Assembly (NCBI RefSeq): GCF_009496285.1
Contig: NZ_WIJK01000004.1
Span: 38,424-102,423 of the forward strand
Direction of reading: 5' to 3'
Source of the DNA: Streptococcus mitis
Lineage (GTDB): Bacteria > Bacillota > Bacilli > Lactobacillales > Streptococcaceae
Length of the DNA stretch: 64,000 nt
This document shows, one piece after another, positions 7,681 through 17,170 of this stretch. The notes below the pieces were generated by a model. It was not told the DNA's origin, made no database searches, and saw only the letters and a list, made by a program, of their open reading frames with translations. Each line of letters begins with the position of its first letter. Positions within the stretch are counted from its first letter, which is position 1. Both the position numbers and the translations under genes were made by a program.

Positions 7681-7728
7681 AGAAAAAGATTGAAGAAAAT
7701 AGTCCAAAATAGGCTTTTTCTTCAATCT
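7681..7728 (-). terminator. Terminator of gor
   Basis: A 13-bp perfect stem (7687-7699 with 7716-7728) is followed on the minus strand by a T-rich tract. Confidence 0.75.
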
Positions 7729-7755
7729 GAGTGACCGTGATGGTCTCTTTTTGTA

Positions 7756-9102
7756 TTAACGCATAGTCACAAATTCTTCTGAACCTGTAGGATGGATAGC
7801 GACTGTAGCATCAAAGTCTGCTTTTGTAGCGCCCATCTTGATAGCAACTGCGAAGCCTTGAATCATTTCATCGACGCCGTAGCCGATACCATGAAGGCCA
7901 ACGACCTTTTCGTCCGCACCAGCTGTAACGAGCTTGAAGCGTGCTTCTTGACGGTGACTAGTAACTGCTGAATACATAGAAGCAAATTTTGAAGTATAAA
8001 CTTTAATGTTTTCTTGTCCATACTCTTTGATGGCTTCTTCCTCAGTCAGGCCGACTGTTCCGATAGCTGGGTGTGAGAAGACAACAGTTGGAATAGTCGT
8101 GTAGTCCATTTTTGCATTGGTTTTTCCATTGAAAAGTCTTTCAGAGAGTGTACGCCCAGCTTTGATAGCGACAGGAGTCAGTTCCTTTTCGCCTGTGACA
8201 TCTCCAAGAGCGTAGATACCTTCAACGACAGTATTTTGGTATTCATCAACCTGGATAAAGCCGCGTTCATTGAGGGTAACGCCTGCCTTTTCTAGCTGGA
8301 GTCCTTCAACGTTTGGACGGCGGCCAGTTGCCCAGATAACTTGACTGGCAGTATGAGTACTACCATCTTCGAAATGAATGGTAGTGCCTTGTTCAGTTTT
8401 TTCAAGTTTAGCAGGAACCTTATGGGTGTGGAGGTTTAATCCAGTATTTTCCATTTCCTGAACCAAGCTCTCAACAATATAGCTATCAAATCCACGGAGC
8501 GGACGATCACGACGGACAAATAAATCTGTCTGTACACCAAGGGTATGGAGCACGCCAGCTAATTCGACAGCAATATAACCAGCACCTAGAATAGCTACCG
8601 ATTCAGGCAACTCTTCCCAGGCAAAGACATCATCAGAACTACCACCTAGTTCAGCACCAGGAATGTCAGGAATATGTGGATGTGCTCCGGTCGCAATCAC
8701 AATGTGCTTAGCGTGAATCAACTCGCCATTAACGCTGACTGTATGAGCATCTACGAATTCAGCACGTCCTTCAATCAAATCAACTCCGTTACGCTTAAAG
8801 CTACCATCGTAAGACGAGCGAGCACGGTCAATGTAGGCTTCACGATTCTGACGAAGCGTAGCATAATCAAATTCATTCCCAGTACTTATAAAACCATAGT
8901 CAGGTCCATATTTGTGGATACTCTCTGCGATTTGGGCTCCATACCACATAATTTTCTTGGGCACACAACCCATATTAACGCAGGTTCCTCCTAGTTTGTT
9001 TTCTTCAATAACTGCAGCTTTAGCACCGTGTTCACCAGCACGATTCATAGTAGCAATACCTCCGCTACCTCCTCCGATGGCGATAATGTCATATTCTCTC
9101 AT
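7756..9102 (-). CDS. gor: Glutathione-disulfide reductase
   Basis: This 448-residue flavoprotein starts [15 protein letters not shown] (FAD-binding GxGxxG) and carries the redox pair [13 protein letters not shown], an NADPH-binding [13 protein letters not shown], a second FAD segment [10 protein letters not shown], and the C-terminal catalytic [14 protein letters not shown]. It reduces oxidised glutathione with NADPH. Streptococci of this group import glutathione and use it against oxidative and metal stress. The start at 9102 is chosen over 9132 because AGGAG lies seven bases upstream. It is monocistronic and divergent from the efflux operon. Confidence 0.94.
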   Translation of the reverse strand: MREYDIIAIGGGSGGIATMNRAGEHGAKAAVIEENKLGGTCVNMGCVPKKIMWYGAQIAESIHKYGPDYGFISTGNEFDYATLRQNREAYIDRARSSYDGSFKRNGVDLIEGRAEFVDAHTVSVNGELIHAKHIVIATGAHPHIPDIPGAELGGSSDDVFAWEELPESVAILGAGYIAVELAGVLHTLGVQTDLFVRRDRPLRGFDSYIVESLVQEMENTGLNLHTHKVPAKLEKTEQGTTIHFEDGSTHTASQVIWATGRRPNVEGLQLEKAGVTLNERGFIQVDEYQNTVVEGIYALGDVTGEKELTPVAIKAGRTLSERLFNGKTNAKMDYTTIPTVVFSHPAIGTVGLTEEEAIKEYGQENIKVYTSKFASMYSAVTSHRQEARFKLVTAGADEKVVGLHGIGYGVDEMIQGFAVAIKMGATKADFDATVAIHPTGSEEFVTMR

Positions 9103-9280
9103 AGAAAGCTCCTTTAGTTGTTTTCTAGTCATATTCTATCTTTTTTTGGGAGGCAATGCAAAAATCTGCTACGCTTAAAAATTTCAAGAAAATGCTTGCA
9201 AAAATAAAAAAGAAAGTGTATTATATAACTAATACAACAACAAAAGATTTTGCAAATGTTTTTGGATAATGAGAAATAAA

Positions 9281-9309
9281 TTGTCCATTTTTAGGATATG
9301 TGCTATAAT
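9281..9309 (+). promoter_or_regulatory. Promoter of the MacAB-like efflux operon
   Basis: TTGTCC is followed after 17 bases by TATAAT with an extended TGC. A second candidate (TTGCAA, 17 bases, TATTAT) lies at 9196-9224. Confidence 0.75.
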
Positions 9310-9342
9310 CTTAACATATATATTTATAAAAGGGGTATTGCT

Positions 9343-10530
9343 ATGAAAAGAAAGTCAAAAGCTAAGAAATGGCCTTTATTTACTGCTATTGGAGTGGCGT
9401 CAGTTCTTGTAGTGGGTGCAGCTACTGTTCTTCTGTTAAGACAACCAAATCAAGCTGCAGCAAAAGATGAAACTGCTAAGATAGTCCTTGCCAAAGAGGG
9501 GTCTGTGGCATCTTCAGTTCTTTTATCAGGTACAGTAACTGCTCAAAAAGAACAATATGTTTATTTTGATGGCAGCAAGGGAGACTTGGATGAGGTTCTA
9601 GTTTCAGTTGGTGATAAGGTAAGCGAGGGCCAGGCCTTAGTCAAGTATAGTAGTACAGAAGCCCAGACTGCCTATGATGCTGCAAGCCGTGCTGTAGCTA
9701 AAGCTGACCGTCATATCAATGAATTAAACGATGCACGTAATACCGCCGCAGCAACACCAAGTCTTCCTCAAGCAGGTCTAGAAGGAGCAACTGGACAAGC
9801 ACCAGCTCAGTCATCCGGTTCTGCCACCGCTGCTATTGATTCTCAAATCAGCGATGCACGCGATGTGCGTGCAGATGCAGAAGCGCAACTCGAAAAAGCT
9901 CAAGCCCAGTTGAATGCTGCTACGGTATTGAGTACGGTGGAGGGAACAGTTGTTGAAGTGAATCGGAATGTTTCAAAATCTCTAACAGGAAATAGTCAAG
10001 TTTTGGTTCATATCGTAAGTAACGATAACTTGCAGGTCAAGGGAGAGCTTTCTGAGTACAATCTTGCCAATCTATCTGTAGGCCAAGAAGTCACTTTCAC
10101 TTCCAAGGTTTACCCGGATAAAACTTGGAATGGTAAGATTAGCTATATTTCAAATTATCCAAAGAACAGTAGCGAAGCAAGTAGTAGCTTAGCTGGTTCA
10201 AACTCAGGATCTAAGTACCCATATACGGTCGATGTAACTAGTGAAATTGGCGATTTGAAGCAAGGATTTACTGTTAGTGTTGAAGTCAAGAATAAGAGCA
10301 AGGCCTTGATCGTTCCAATTTCGAGTGTAGTGATGGAAGAAGACAAAAACTATGTTTGGATTCTTGATGAAAATCAAAAGGCCAAAAAAGTTGAAGTTGG
10401 ATTGGGCAATGCGGACGCAGAAAACCAAGAAATCACATCTGGTTTGACAGATGGAGCAAAAGTCATCAGTAATCCGACAGCTTCCTTGCAAGAAGGAAAA
10501 GAGGTGAAGACTGATGAAGCAACTAATTAG
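9343..10530 (+). CDS. Membrane fusion protein of a MacAB-like efflux pump
   Basis: The 395-residue protein has an N-terminal membrane anchor (residues about 11-31), a lipoyl-like half-motif (VLVSVGDKVSEGQALVKY), a helical hairpin rich in Ala and Gln (about residues 90-190), a second lipoyl half (TVEGTVVEVNRNVSKS) and a beta-barrel C-terminus. It corresponds to the pneumococcal adaptor Spr0693, part of the structurally characterised Spr0693-0694-0695 pump linked to resistance to antimicrobial peptides. The start at 9343 has an AGGGG site. It overlaps the ATPase gene by 17 bases. Confidence 0.9.
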   Translation: MKRKSKAKKWPLFTAIGVASVLVVGAATVLLLRQPNQAAAKDETAKIVLAKEGSVASSVLLSGTVTAQKEQYVYFDGSKGDLDEVLVSVGDKVSEGQALVKYSSTEAQTAYDAASRAVAKADRHINELNDARNTAAATPSLPQAGLEGATGQAPAQSSGSATAAIDSQISDARDVRADAEAQLEKAQAQLNAATVLSTVEGTVVEVNRNVSKSLTGNSQVLVHIVSNDNLQVKGELSEYNLANLSVGQEVTFTSKVYPDKTWNGKISYISNYPKNSSEASSSLAGSNSGSKYPYTVDVTSEIGDLKQGFTVSVEVKNKSKALIVPISSVVMEEDKNYVWILDENQKAKKVEVGLGNADAENQEITSGLTDGAKVISNPTASLQEGKEVKTDEATN

Positions 10531-11215
10531 CCTCAAAAATATCTGCCGTAGCTATCGAAATGGTGACCAAGAACTTCAAGTCCTTAAAAACATTAACCTA
10601 GAAGTTCAAGAGGGAGAATTTGTAGCTATCATGGGACCATCCGGTTCAGGTAAGTCAACCCTCATGAACACTATTGGGATGTTGGATACTCCTACAAGTG
10701 GTCAGTATTTTCTAGATGGCAAAGAAGTAGCTGGTCTGGGTGAAAAACAATTAGCCAAGGTTCGAAATCAAGAAATCGGATTTGTATTTCAGCAATTCTT
10801 TCTCTTGTCTAAAATGAATGCCCTCCAAAATGTCGAACTTCCCTTGATTTATGCGGGGGTTCCTGCTTCAAAACGTCGCAAATTAGCAGAAGAGTATTTG
10901 GAAAAGGTTGAACTGACTGAACGTAGCCATCATTTACCTTCGGAGTTGTCTGGGGGGCAGAAACAAAGGGTGGCCATAGCGCGTGCACTCGTTAACAATC
11001 CTTCTATCATCTTAGCTGATGAACCAACAGGAGCTCTGGATACCAAAACGGGTAATCAGATCATGCAACTCTTAGTTGAATTAAACAAAGAAGGAAAAAC
11101 CATCATTATGGTAACGCATGAGCCTGAAATTGCCGCCTACGCCAAGCGTCAAATCGTCATCCGCGATGGTGTCATTTCATCTGATAGTGGCCAAGTAGAA
11201 AAGGAGGAGAACTAA
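10514..11215 (+). CDS. ABC transporter ATPase of the MacAB-like pump
   Basis: The 233-residue ATPase has Walker A GPSGSGKST, signature LSGGQKQRVAIARAL, Walker B IILADEPTGALD and the H-loop MVTHEPE. It is of the MacB/LolD class that works with FtsX-like permeases. It is translated in overlap with the adaptor and is one base away from the permease gene. It powers the same efflux system. Confidence 0.93.
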   Translation: MKQLISLKNICRSYRNGDQELQVLKNINLEVQEGEFVAIMGPSGSGKSTLMNTIGMLDTPTSGQYFLDGKEVAGLGEKQLAKVRNQEIGFVFQQFFLLSKMNALQNVELPLIYAGVPASKRRKLAEEYLEKVELTERSHHLPSELSGGQKQRVAIARALVNNPSIILADEPTGALDTKTGNQIMQLLVELNKEGKTIIMVTHEPEIAAYAKRQIVIRDGVISSDSGQVEKEEN

Positions 11216-11216
11216 G

Positions 11217-12476
11217 ATGCAGAATCTGAAATTTGCCTTTTCATCCATTATGGCCCACAAGATGCGTTCCTTCCTGACCATGATTGGTATTATCATCGGT
11301 GTTTCCTCCGTTGTCGTTATCATGGCTTTGGGAGACTCCATGTCTCGTCAGGTCAATAAAAATATGACCAAGTCCCAGAAAGACATCCATGTCTTTTTCT
11401 CACCTACCAAGAGTAAGGATGGTTCCTTTACACAAAGACAATCTGCATTGACCTTGTCTGGTGGTCAAGAAGAAAATTTTGTTGAACCCCCAAAACCTCA
11501 AGAAGCATGGGTCAAGGAAGCTGCTAAGCTCAAGGGAGTGGATAGCTACTATGTGACCAACTCAGCCAATGTAACCTTGACTTATAAGGATAAAAAGGTC
11601 GAACACGCTAACATGACGGGTGGGAATGTCACCTATATGGATGCGGTCGAAAATGAAATCATTGCAGGTCGTGGCCTTAGAGCGCAAGATTATAAAGATT
11701 TTGCAAGTGTGATCATTTTAGATGAAGAGCTTGCCAATAGCCTTTTTGGTTCAGCACAAGAAGCTCTCAACCAAATTGTTGAAGTAAATGAAATCAGTTA
11801 CCGTGTTATTGGTGTTTATGCAAGTAAGGAAGCTAAGGCTGCGAAAACATTTGGTGTCGGAGGACTACCAATCACGACCAATATTTCCTTAGCAGCTAAT
11901 TTTAACACAGATGAGATTTCAAATATTGTCTTCCGTGTCAATGATACTAGCTTAACCCAGACTTTAGGACCAGAGTTGGCAAGAAGAATGACAGAGATTG
12001 CAGGTCTTCAACAAGGGGAATATCAAGTTGCAGATGCGTCTGCTGCCTTCCAAGAAGTTCAACAACTCTTTGGCTTCATAACAACGATTATTAGTGCCAT
12101 TGCGGGGATTTCCCTTTTTGTCGGTGGTACTGGTGTTATGAACATTATGCTTGTTTCAGTGACAGAGCGTACTCGCGAGATTGGTCTACGAAAAGCACTG
12201 GGAGCTACACGGGCTAATATTCTGGTTCAGTTTTTGATTGAATCCATGATTTTAACCTTATTAGGTGGGGTTATCGGCCTTGTGCTGGCTGCAGGAGTGA
12301 CTATGCTTGCAGGTGTCCTTCTTCAAAACATGATTGCAGGAATCGAAGTTGGCGTATCCATCCCAATCGCTCTCTTTAGTTTAGCGGTCTCAGCTGGTAT
12401 CGGTATGATATTTGGTGTTTTACCAGCCAACAAAGCCTCTAAGCTTGATCCAATCGAAGCTCTTCGCTATGAATAA
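11217..12476 (+). CDS. MacB-like FtsX-family permease of the efflux pump
   Basis: The 419-residue permease has one N-terminal membrane segment (MRSFLTMIGIIIGVSSVVVI), a large extracellular domain (about residues 45-275) and three C-terminal segments with the FtsX signature RTREIGLRKALGATRANIL. This is the MacB topology, in which a mechanotransmission domain expels substrates rather than moving them through the bilayer. The AGGAGG site precedes the start, which almost abuts the ATPase stop. Confidence 0.92.
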   Translation: MQNLKFAFSSIMAHKMRSFLTMIGIIIGVSSVVVIMALGDSMSRQVNKNMTKSQKDIHVFFSPTKSKDGSFTQRQSALTLSGGQEENFVEPPKPQEAWVKEAAKLKGVDSYYVTNSANVTLTYKDKKVEHANMTGGNVTYMDAVENEIIAGRGLRAQDYKDFASVIILDEELANSLFGSAQEALNQIVEVNEISYRVIGVYASKEAKAAKTFGVGGLPITTNISLAANFNTDEISNIVFRVNDTSLTQTLGPELARRMTEIAGLQQGEYQVADASAAFQEVQQLFGFITTIISAIAGISLFVGGTGVMNIMLVSVTERTREIGLRKALGATRANILVQFLIESMILTLLGGVIGLVLAAGVTMLAGVLLQNMIAGIEVGVSIPIALFSLAVSAGIGMIFGVLPANKASKLDPIEALRYE

Positions 12477-12488
12477 TTTAAAAGATAA

Positions 12489-12522
12489 AAAACGAGATAG
12501 ACATTTGTCTGTCTTGTTTTTG
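12489..12522 (+). terminator. Terminator of the efflux operon
   Basis: Inverted repeat 12491-12503 with 12506-12518 (two G-U pairs) is followed by TTTT. Confidence 0.75.
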
Positions 12523-12554
12523 TATGGATTTCCTTATCGAAAATCATCAAAATA

Positions 12555-12563
12555 TGATATAAT
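12555..12563 (+). promoter_or_regulatory. Extended -10 promoter of metG
   Basis: TGATATAAT is an extended -10; no good -35 is seen. Confidence 0.6.
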
Positions 12564-12608
12564 GAAGTGTTAGAAAAACAGGTTTCATTTGCCTGGAAAG
12601 GAAAAATT

Positions 12609-14606
12609 ATGTCTGAAAAGAATTTTTATATTACAACACCGATTTACTATCCATCTGGTAAACTTCATATCGGTTCTGCCTACACAACTATCGCATGTGA
12701 TGTCCTAGCTCGTTACAAACGCCTGATGGGCTACGATGTCTTTTATCTGACTGGTCTTGATGAGCATGGCCAAAAGATTCAACAAAAAGCAGAAGAAGCT
12801 GGGATTACACCACAAGCCTATGTTGATGGTATGGCAGTTGGAGTTAAAGAACTCTGGCAATTACTCGATATCTCATATGATAAATTTATCCGTACAACTG
12901 ATGATTACCATGAAAAAGTAGTAGCACAAGTTTTTGAACGCTTGCTTGCTCAAGATGACATCTACTTAGGTGAATACTCAGGTTGGTATTCAGTTTCAGA
13001 TGAGGAATTCTTTACAGAAAGTCAGCTTGCGGAAGTTTTCCGTGATGAAGCTGGAAATGTGACGGGTGGTATCGCTCCATCAGGTCACGAGGTTGAATGG
13101 GTTTCAGAAGAATCTTACTTCCTTCGCCTCAGCAAATACCAAGACCGCTTGGTCGAATTTTTCAAATCACATCCTGACTTCATCACTCCAGATGGTCGCC
13201 TTAATGAAATGCTGCGTAACTTTATCGAGCCAGGTTTGGAAGACTTAGCAGTTTCTCGTACAACCTTTACATGGGGAGTGCCTGTCCCATCAAATCCTAA
13301 ACACGTTGTCTACGTTTGGATCGATGCCCTTCTTAACTATGCGACAGCTCTTGGTTACGGTCAAGATGAACATGGCAACTTTGATAAGTTCTGGAATGGA
13401 ACAGTCTTCCATATGGTTGGAAAAGACATCCTTCGTTTCCACTCCATCTACTGGCCAATCCTTCTTATGATGTTGGATGTTAAATTACCTGACCGCTTGA
13501 TTGCTCACGGTTGGTTTGTCATGAAAGATGGCAAGATGTCTAAGTCTAAAGGGAATGTCGTTTATCCTGAAATGTTGGTAGAGCGCTATGGCCTCGATCC
13601 ACTTCGTTACTACCTCATGCGTAGCCTTCCAGTTGGTTCAGACGGAACCTTCACTCCAGAGGACTATGTAGGGCGTATCAACTATGAATTGGCAAACGAT
13701 CTTGGAAACCTCCTCAACCGTACTGTTTCAATGATTAACAAGTACTTTGATGGTCAAATCCCTGCCTATGTAGAAGGTGTAACAGACTTTGACAATGAAC
13801 TTGCTCAAGTGGCAGAACAATCAATTGCTGACTACAATGCCTATATGGAAGCAGTTGACTATCCACGTGCGCTTGAAGCAGTCTGGACTCTTATATCACG
13901 TACCAACAAATACATCGATGAGACAGCTCCATGGGTACTGGCCAAGGATGAAGCGCATCGTGACCAATTGGCCAGTGTTATGAGTCACTTGGCAGCCAGC
14001 CTTCGTGTCGTAGCCCACTTGATTGAGCCGTTTATGATGGAAACCAGTCGTGCAGTCTTGACTCAACTTGGTCTCGCAGAAGTTTCTAGCCTTGAAAACT
14101 TGAGTTTAGCTGATTTCCCTGCAGGAGTAACAGTAGTTGCTAAAGGAACACCAATTTTCCCACGTCTCGATATGGAAGAAGAAATCGCCTATATCAAGGA
14201 ACAAATGGAAGGTAACAAGCCAGCCGTCGAAAAAGAATGGAATCCAGATGAAGTCGAACTCAAACTAAACAAGGAAGAAATCAAGTTTGAAGACTTTGAC
14301 AAGGTTGAAATCCGTGTCGCAGAAGTCAAAGAAGTGTCTAAAGTGGAAGGTTCTGATAAGTTGCTTCAATTCCGCCTTGATGCTGGTGACGGTGAAGACC
14401 GTCAAATCCTTTCTGGTATTGCGAAATACTATCCAAACGAACAAGAATTGGTCGGCAAGAAAGTCCAAATCGTTGCCAACCTCAAACCACGTAAAATGAT
14501 GAAAAAATATGTCAGCCAAGGGATGATTCTCTCAGCTGAACATGATGGCAAATTAACCCTTCTCACAGTTGATCCGTCTGTACCAAACGGAAGTGTGATT
14601 GGATAA
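12609..14606 (+). CDS. metG: Methionyl-tRNA synthetase
   Basis: The 665-residue enzyme charges tRNA-Met with methionine. The class I signatures are HIGSAYTT near residue 20 and KMSKSKGN near residue 300. The C-terminal 110 residues ([20 protein letters not shown] ...) form the EMAP/OB tRNA-binding domain that makes the enzyme dimeric. The start at 12609 ([20 protein letters not shown]) follows GGAAAGGA and matches relatives; an upstream frame extension to 12567 is unlikely. It is monocistronic between two terminators. Confidence 0.96.
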   Translation: MSEKNFYITTPIYYPSGKLHIGSAYTTIACDVLARYKRLMGYDVFYLTGLDEHGQKIQQKAEEAGITPQAYVDGMAVGVKELWQLLDISYDKFIRTTDDYHEKVVAQVFERLLAQDDIYLGEYSGWYSVSDEEFFTESQLAEVFRDEAGNVTGGIAPSGHEVEWVSEESYFLRLSKYQDRLVEFFKSHPDFITPDGRLNEMLRNFIEPGLEDLAVSRTTFTWGVPVPSNPKHVVYVWIDALLNYATALGYGQDEHGNFDKFWNGTVFHMVGKDILRFHSIYWPILLMMLDVKLPDRLIAHGWFVMKDGKMSKSKGNVVYPEMLVERYGLDPLRYYLMRSLPVGSDGTFTPEDYVGRINYELANDLGNLLNRTVSMINKYFDGQIPAYVEGVTDFDNELAQVAEQSIADYNAYMEAVDYPRALEAVWTLISRTNKYIDETAPWVLAKDEAHRDQLASVMSHLAASLRVVAHLIEPFMMETSRAVLTQLGLAEVSSLENLSLADFPAGVTVVAKGTPIFPRLDMEEEIAYIKEQMEGNKPAVEKEWNPDEVELKLNKEEIKFEDFDKVEIRVAEVKEVSKVEGSDKLLQFRLDAGDGEDRQILSGIAKYYPNEQELVGKKVQIVANLKPRKMMKKYVSQGMILSAEHDGKLTLLTVDPSVPNGSVIG

Positions 14607-14611
14607 GATCT

Positions 14612-14644
14612 AAAAGGACCAGTTTAAGCTGGTTCTTTTCTTTT
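14612..14644 (+). terminator. Terminator of metG
   Basis: An 11-bp stem (14612-14622 with 14629-14639, one G-U pair) is followed by a T-rich tail. Confidence 0.85.
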
Positions 14645-14656
14645 GTATGACGATAG

Positions 14657-14685
14657 TTGATAAAAGAGGCATTCTGCTTTATAAT
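14657..14685 (+). promoter_or_regulatory. Promoter of the aldo/keto reductase gene
   Basis: TTGATA is followed after 17 bases by TATAAT. Confidence 0.75.
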
Positions 14686-14708
14686 GAAGAAAAACGGAGG
14701 AAGTTGCC

Positions 14709-15635
14709 ATGAAATACATTACATTTGGTCAAGAGAAAAGAGAACTATCCGAAATCGTTCTAGGAATGATGCGAATCAGTGACAAGTCGGTCAAAGAAGT
14801 TGAGGAGCTGGTTGAAACAGCCTTATCTGTTGGAATCAATGCCTTTGACTTGGCAGATATCTATGGTCGTGGTCGGTGCGAAGAATTACTGGGTCAAGTC
14901 TTAAAACATCGCCCTGACTTGCGTGAGAAGATGTGGATCCAGTCCAAGTGTGGCATTCGCATAGAAGAATTTACCTATTTTGATTTTTCAAAAGATTATA
15001 TTTTAGAGTCAGTTGATGGGATTCTACAACGATTGCAGGTTGATTACCTAGATAGCTTGCTTCTCCATCGTCCAGATGCCTTGATGGAAGCAGATCAAGT
15101 AGCAGAGGCCTTTGAAATCCTGCACAAGTCTGGTAAGGTTCGAGACTTCGGTGTGTCCAATCAAAATCCCATGATGATGGAATTACTGAAGAGAGAAGTC
15201 AAACAACCTCTAACGATCAATCAGTTACAGCTAAGTGCAGCTTTCACGCCTGGTTTTGACGCTGGTTTCCATGTCAATATGGAAGGTGACAAGGCAGCTG
15301 TGCGTGATGGTAGCGTATTTGAATACTGCAAACTAAATGATATGGTTATTCAGGCTTGGTCAGTCTTGCAGTTTGGTTATTTCAAAGGTAATTTTGTTGG
15401 CAATGAACAATTCCAACAACTAAATCAAGTTCTAAATCGACTAGCTTTAAAATACGGTGTGAGCCCATCAGCCATTGCTATCGCTTGGGTGTTACGCTAC
15501 CCAGCTAAGATGCAGGCCATTGTTGGCACAACCAATCCAAAACATTTGCTAGAAGCTAGCCAAGCAAGTAACTTGACTCTAACACGAAAAGAATGGTATG
15601 AGATTTACCTAGCAGCGGGGAATGATTTGCCGTAG
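14709..15635 (+). CDS. Aldo/keto reductase, YdhF-like
   Basis: The 308-residue NADPH-dependent oxidoreductase has the AKR catalytic tetrad: Asp and Tyr in AFDLADIYG, Lys in MWIQSKCGI, and His in LLLHRPDAL. The cofactor-binding end VVGTTNPKHLLEASQASNL-like segment is present (AIVGTTNPKHLLE). The substrate is unknown; the family reduces diverse aldehydes and ketones. GGAGG lies seven bases before the start. It is a single-gene unit with its own promoter and terminator. Confidence 0.88.
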   Translation: MKYITFGQEKRELSEIVLGMMRISDKSVKEVEELVETALSVGINAFDLADIYGRGRCEELLGQVLKHRPDLREKMWIQSKCGIRIEEFTYFDFSKDYILESVDGILQRLQVDYLDSLLLHRPDALMEADQVAEAFEILHKSGKVRDFGVSNQNPMMMELLKREVKQPLTINQLQLSAAFTPGFDAGFHVNMEGDKAAVRDGSVFEYCKLNDMVIQAWSVLQFGYFKGNFVGNEQFQQLNQVLNRLALKYGVSPSAIAIAWVLRYPAKMQAIVGTTNPKHLLEASQASNLTLTRKEWYEIYLAAGNDLP

Positions 15636-15656
15636 AAACTAAAACGAAATCCTATC

Positions 15657-15685
15657 AAGAGCGAGATCGGTTCTCGCTCTTTTTA
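15657..15685 (+). terminator. Terminator of the aldo/keto reductase gene
   Basis: A 10-bp perfect stem (15657-15666 with 15672-15681) runs into TTTTT. Confidence 0.92.
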
Positions 15686-15712
15686 TCTTTGTTTAAAACT
15701 CTATATAATTGT

Positions 15713-15741
15713 TTGAAAATGCAAACTATATATGGTAAAAT
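15713..15741 (+). promoter_or_regulatory. Promoter of the nuclease lipoprotein gene
   Basis: TTGAAA is followed after 17 bases by TAAAAT. Confidence 0.55.
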
Positions 15742-15792
15742 TGTATAAAATAACAATATAATAAACATTTTAATAAAATAGGGGCATTTGAA

Positions 15793-16824
15793 ATGAAAAG
15801 AATAGTTTTGACTTCTGTTGTTTTACTTTCATTACTGACATCTGTTGGCTGCTCGAAACATAAGGAAGAGGTGAAAGTAGCTGAACCTGTAACGACTGAA
15901 CAGACTACGCAGGATAATACAAAGTTATACAAGGAAGCTGGCTTACTTACTTTTAAAAATGAAAAGCAGCTAGAACTCGGGGAACTTGATTCAAAATCCC
16001 GTGCAACTTATGCTCACATTCAGCTAAAAGATAGTGATGAGCCTAAAGAAAAGAGGGAAGCTAAATTAACCTTTGATCCAGTTGGATGGCATAACTATAA
16101 ATTTTACTACGGAGATGGTTCTAAAGAGGCTTGGCTGATGAATCGCGGTCATTTAGTTGGTTATCAATTTAGTGGACTTAACGATGAAGGCCGCAATCTA
16201 GTTCCTATGACAGCCTGGTTAAATACAGGTGCCTTTACTGGAACGGATGACAAAAATCAAAGTAGCATGCTCTATTATGAAAATGGACTTGATTCATGGC
16301 TTGCAAATCATCCAAACTATTACCTTGACTATAAGGTGACAGCTGTCTATAAGGATAATGAATTGATTCCGAGACAGATTATCTTACAGTACGTAGGAAT
16401 TGATCAGGATGGAAATTTGCTTGAAATTAAATTAGGTAGTAGCAAGGAAAAAATTGATAAGTATTCCGTAACCCATGTCGCCTTGGATAACGTTTCAGCC
16501 AATGCTGAAATAAATTATGCAGATGGTACTGCAAAGAATACGGTCAAGTCAGCTGAAGAACGCGCTGCAGAGCTTAAGGCAGCCGAGGAAAAGGCCAAGA
16601 AAGAGGCTGAAGAAAAAGAAGCACAAGAAAAAGCTAAAAAAGAAGCAGAAGAGAAGGCTAAAGAAGAGCAGAAACAGCAGGAAACTGAAGCACCAGCACC
16701 AGAAGAAGAATCACAAAGTAGTAATACAGGTGGCTACTTTAGAGATAGAAATGGAAGATGGCATCGACCAAATGGAAAGTTTGCCTCTAAAAAGGAAATT
16801 AGAGATGCTGGATTGCAATGGTGA
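15793..16824 (+). CDS. Secreted DNA/RNA non-specific endonuclease lipoprotein
   Basis: The 343-residue protein has a lipobox signal (LLSLLTSVGCSK) and a nuclease domain of the Serratia/streptodornase type with LMNRGHLVGYQFSGLNDEGR and RNLVPMTAWLNTG. The usual DRGH is NRGH here, a change also seen in other Firmicute members as I recall. Residues about 250-300 form a charged coiled coil of KEAEEKAK-type repeats, followed by a C-terminal GGYFRDRNGRWHRPNGKFAS segment. It is related to pneumococcal EndA but is lipid-anchored and extended. A role in degrading extracellular nucleic acid is inferred; the coiled coil may span the wall. Confidence 0.85.
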   Translation: MKRIVLTSVVLLSLLTSVGCSKHKEEVKVAEPVTTEQTTQDNTKLYKEAGLLTFKNEKQLELGELDSKSRATYAHIQLKDSDEPKEKREAKLTFDPVGWHNYKFYYGDGSKEAWLMNRGHLVGYQFSGLNDEGRNLVPMTAWLNTGAFTGTDDKNQSSMLYYENGLDSWLANHPNYYLDYKVTAVYKDNELIPRQIILQYVGIDQDGNLLEIKLGSSKEKIDKYSVTHVALDNVSANAEINYADGTAKNTVKSAEERAAELKAAEEKAKKEAEEKEAQEKAKKEAEEKAKEEQKQQETEAPAPEEESQSSNTGGYFRDRNGRWHRPNGKFASKKEIRDAGLQW

Positions 16825-16863
16825 TAGTTTTCTCAAGTTTATATAAATCAGAATAATCACAGT

Positions 16864-16890
16864 CAAAAAGCCGTTGGAAAACGGTTTTTT
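16864..16890 (+). terminator. Terminator after the nuclease gene
   Basis: An AAAGCCGTT/AACGGTTTT stem is followed by six T. Its tail runs straight into the next -10 element. Confidence 0.85.
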
Positions 16891-16898
16891 GTTATAAT
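16890..16898 (+). promoter_or_regulatory. Extended -10 promoter of the accessory block
   Basis: TGTTATAAT is an extended -10 overlapping the end of the preceding terminator. It lies 35 bases before the DUF2829 start. Confidence 0.55.
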
Positions 16899-16933
16899 TA
16901 AATTAAGATTCATAGATAACAAAGGAGAAAAAC

Positions 16934-17170
16934 ATGACATTTGAAGAAATTTTGCCTGGACTAAAGGCTAAGAAAAAATATGTACGTACTGGCTGGGGTG
17001 GAGCTGAAAACTATGTCCAACTTTTTGACACTATCGAGCAAAACGGGGTCGCTCTTGAAGTGACACCCTATTTCCTCATCAACGTATCTGGAGAAGGGGA
17101 AGGTTTTTCCATGTGGAGTCCGACACCATGTGATGTCCTAGCGACGGATTGGGTTGAAGTCCATGACTAA
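16934..17170 (+). CDS. DUF2829 / Thoeris anti-defense 2 (Tad2)-like small protein
   Basis: The 78-residue protein fits the DUF2829 pattern: TFEEILPGLKAKKKYVRTGW at the N-terminus and a C-terminal SPTPCDVLATDWVEV, comparable to the family's SxxDxLAxDW end. Phage members named Tad2 bind the cyclic ADP-ribose signal of Thoeris defence and block it. Many chromosomal members exist with no tested role. It has an AAGGAG site and overlaps the next gene by eight bases. The family call is by eye, and anti-defence function is only a possibility. Confidence 0.78.
   Translation: MTFEEILPGLKAKKKYVRTGWGGAENYVQLFDTIEQNGVALEVTPYFLINVSGEGEGFSMWSPTPCDVLATDWVEVHD

Noticed and set aside
12523..12608. T-box or other riboswitch before metG
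   Set aside because: The leader from the -10 to the ATG is too short (about 45 bases) and lacks any T-box sequence.
16517..16846. 109-codon Lys/Arg-rich frame in the 3' half of the nuclease gene
   Set aside because: It is a shifted reading of the KEAEEK coiled-coil repeats.
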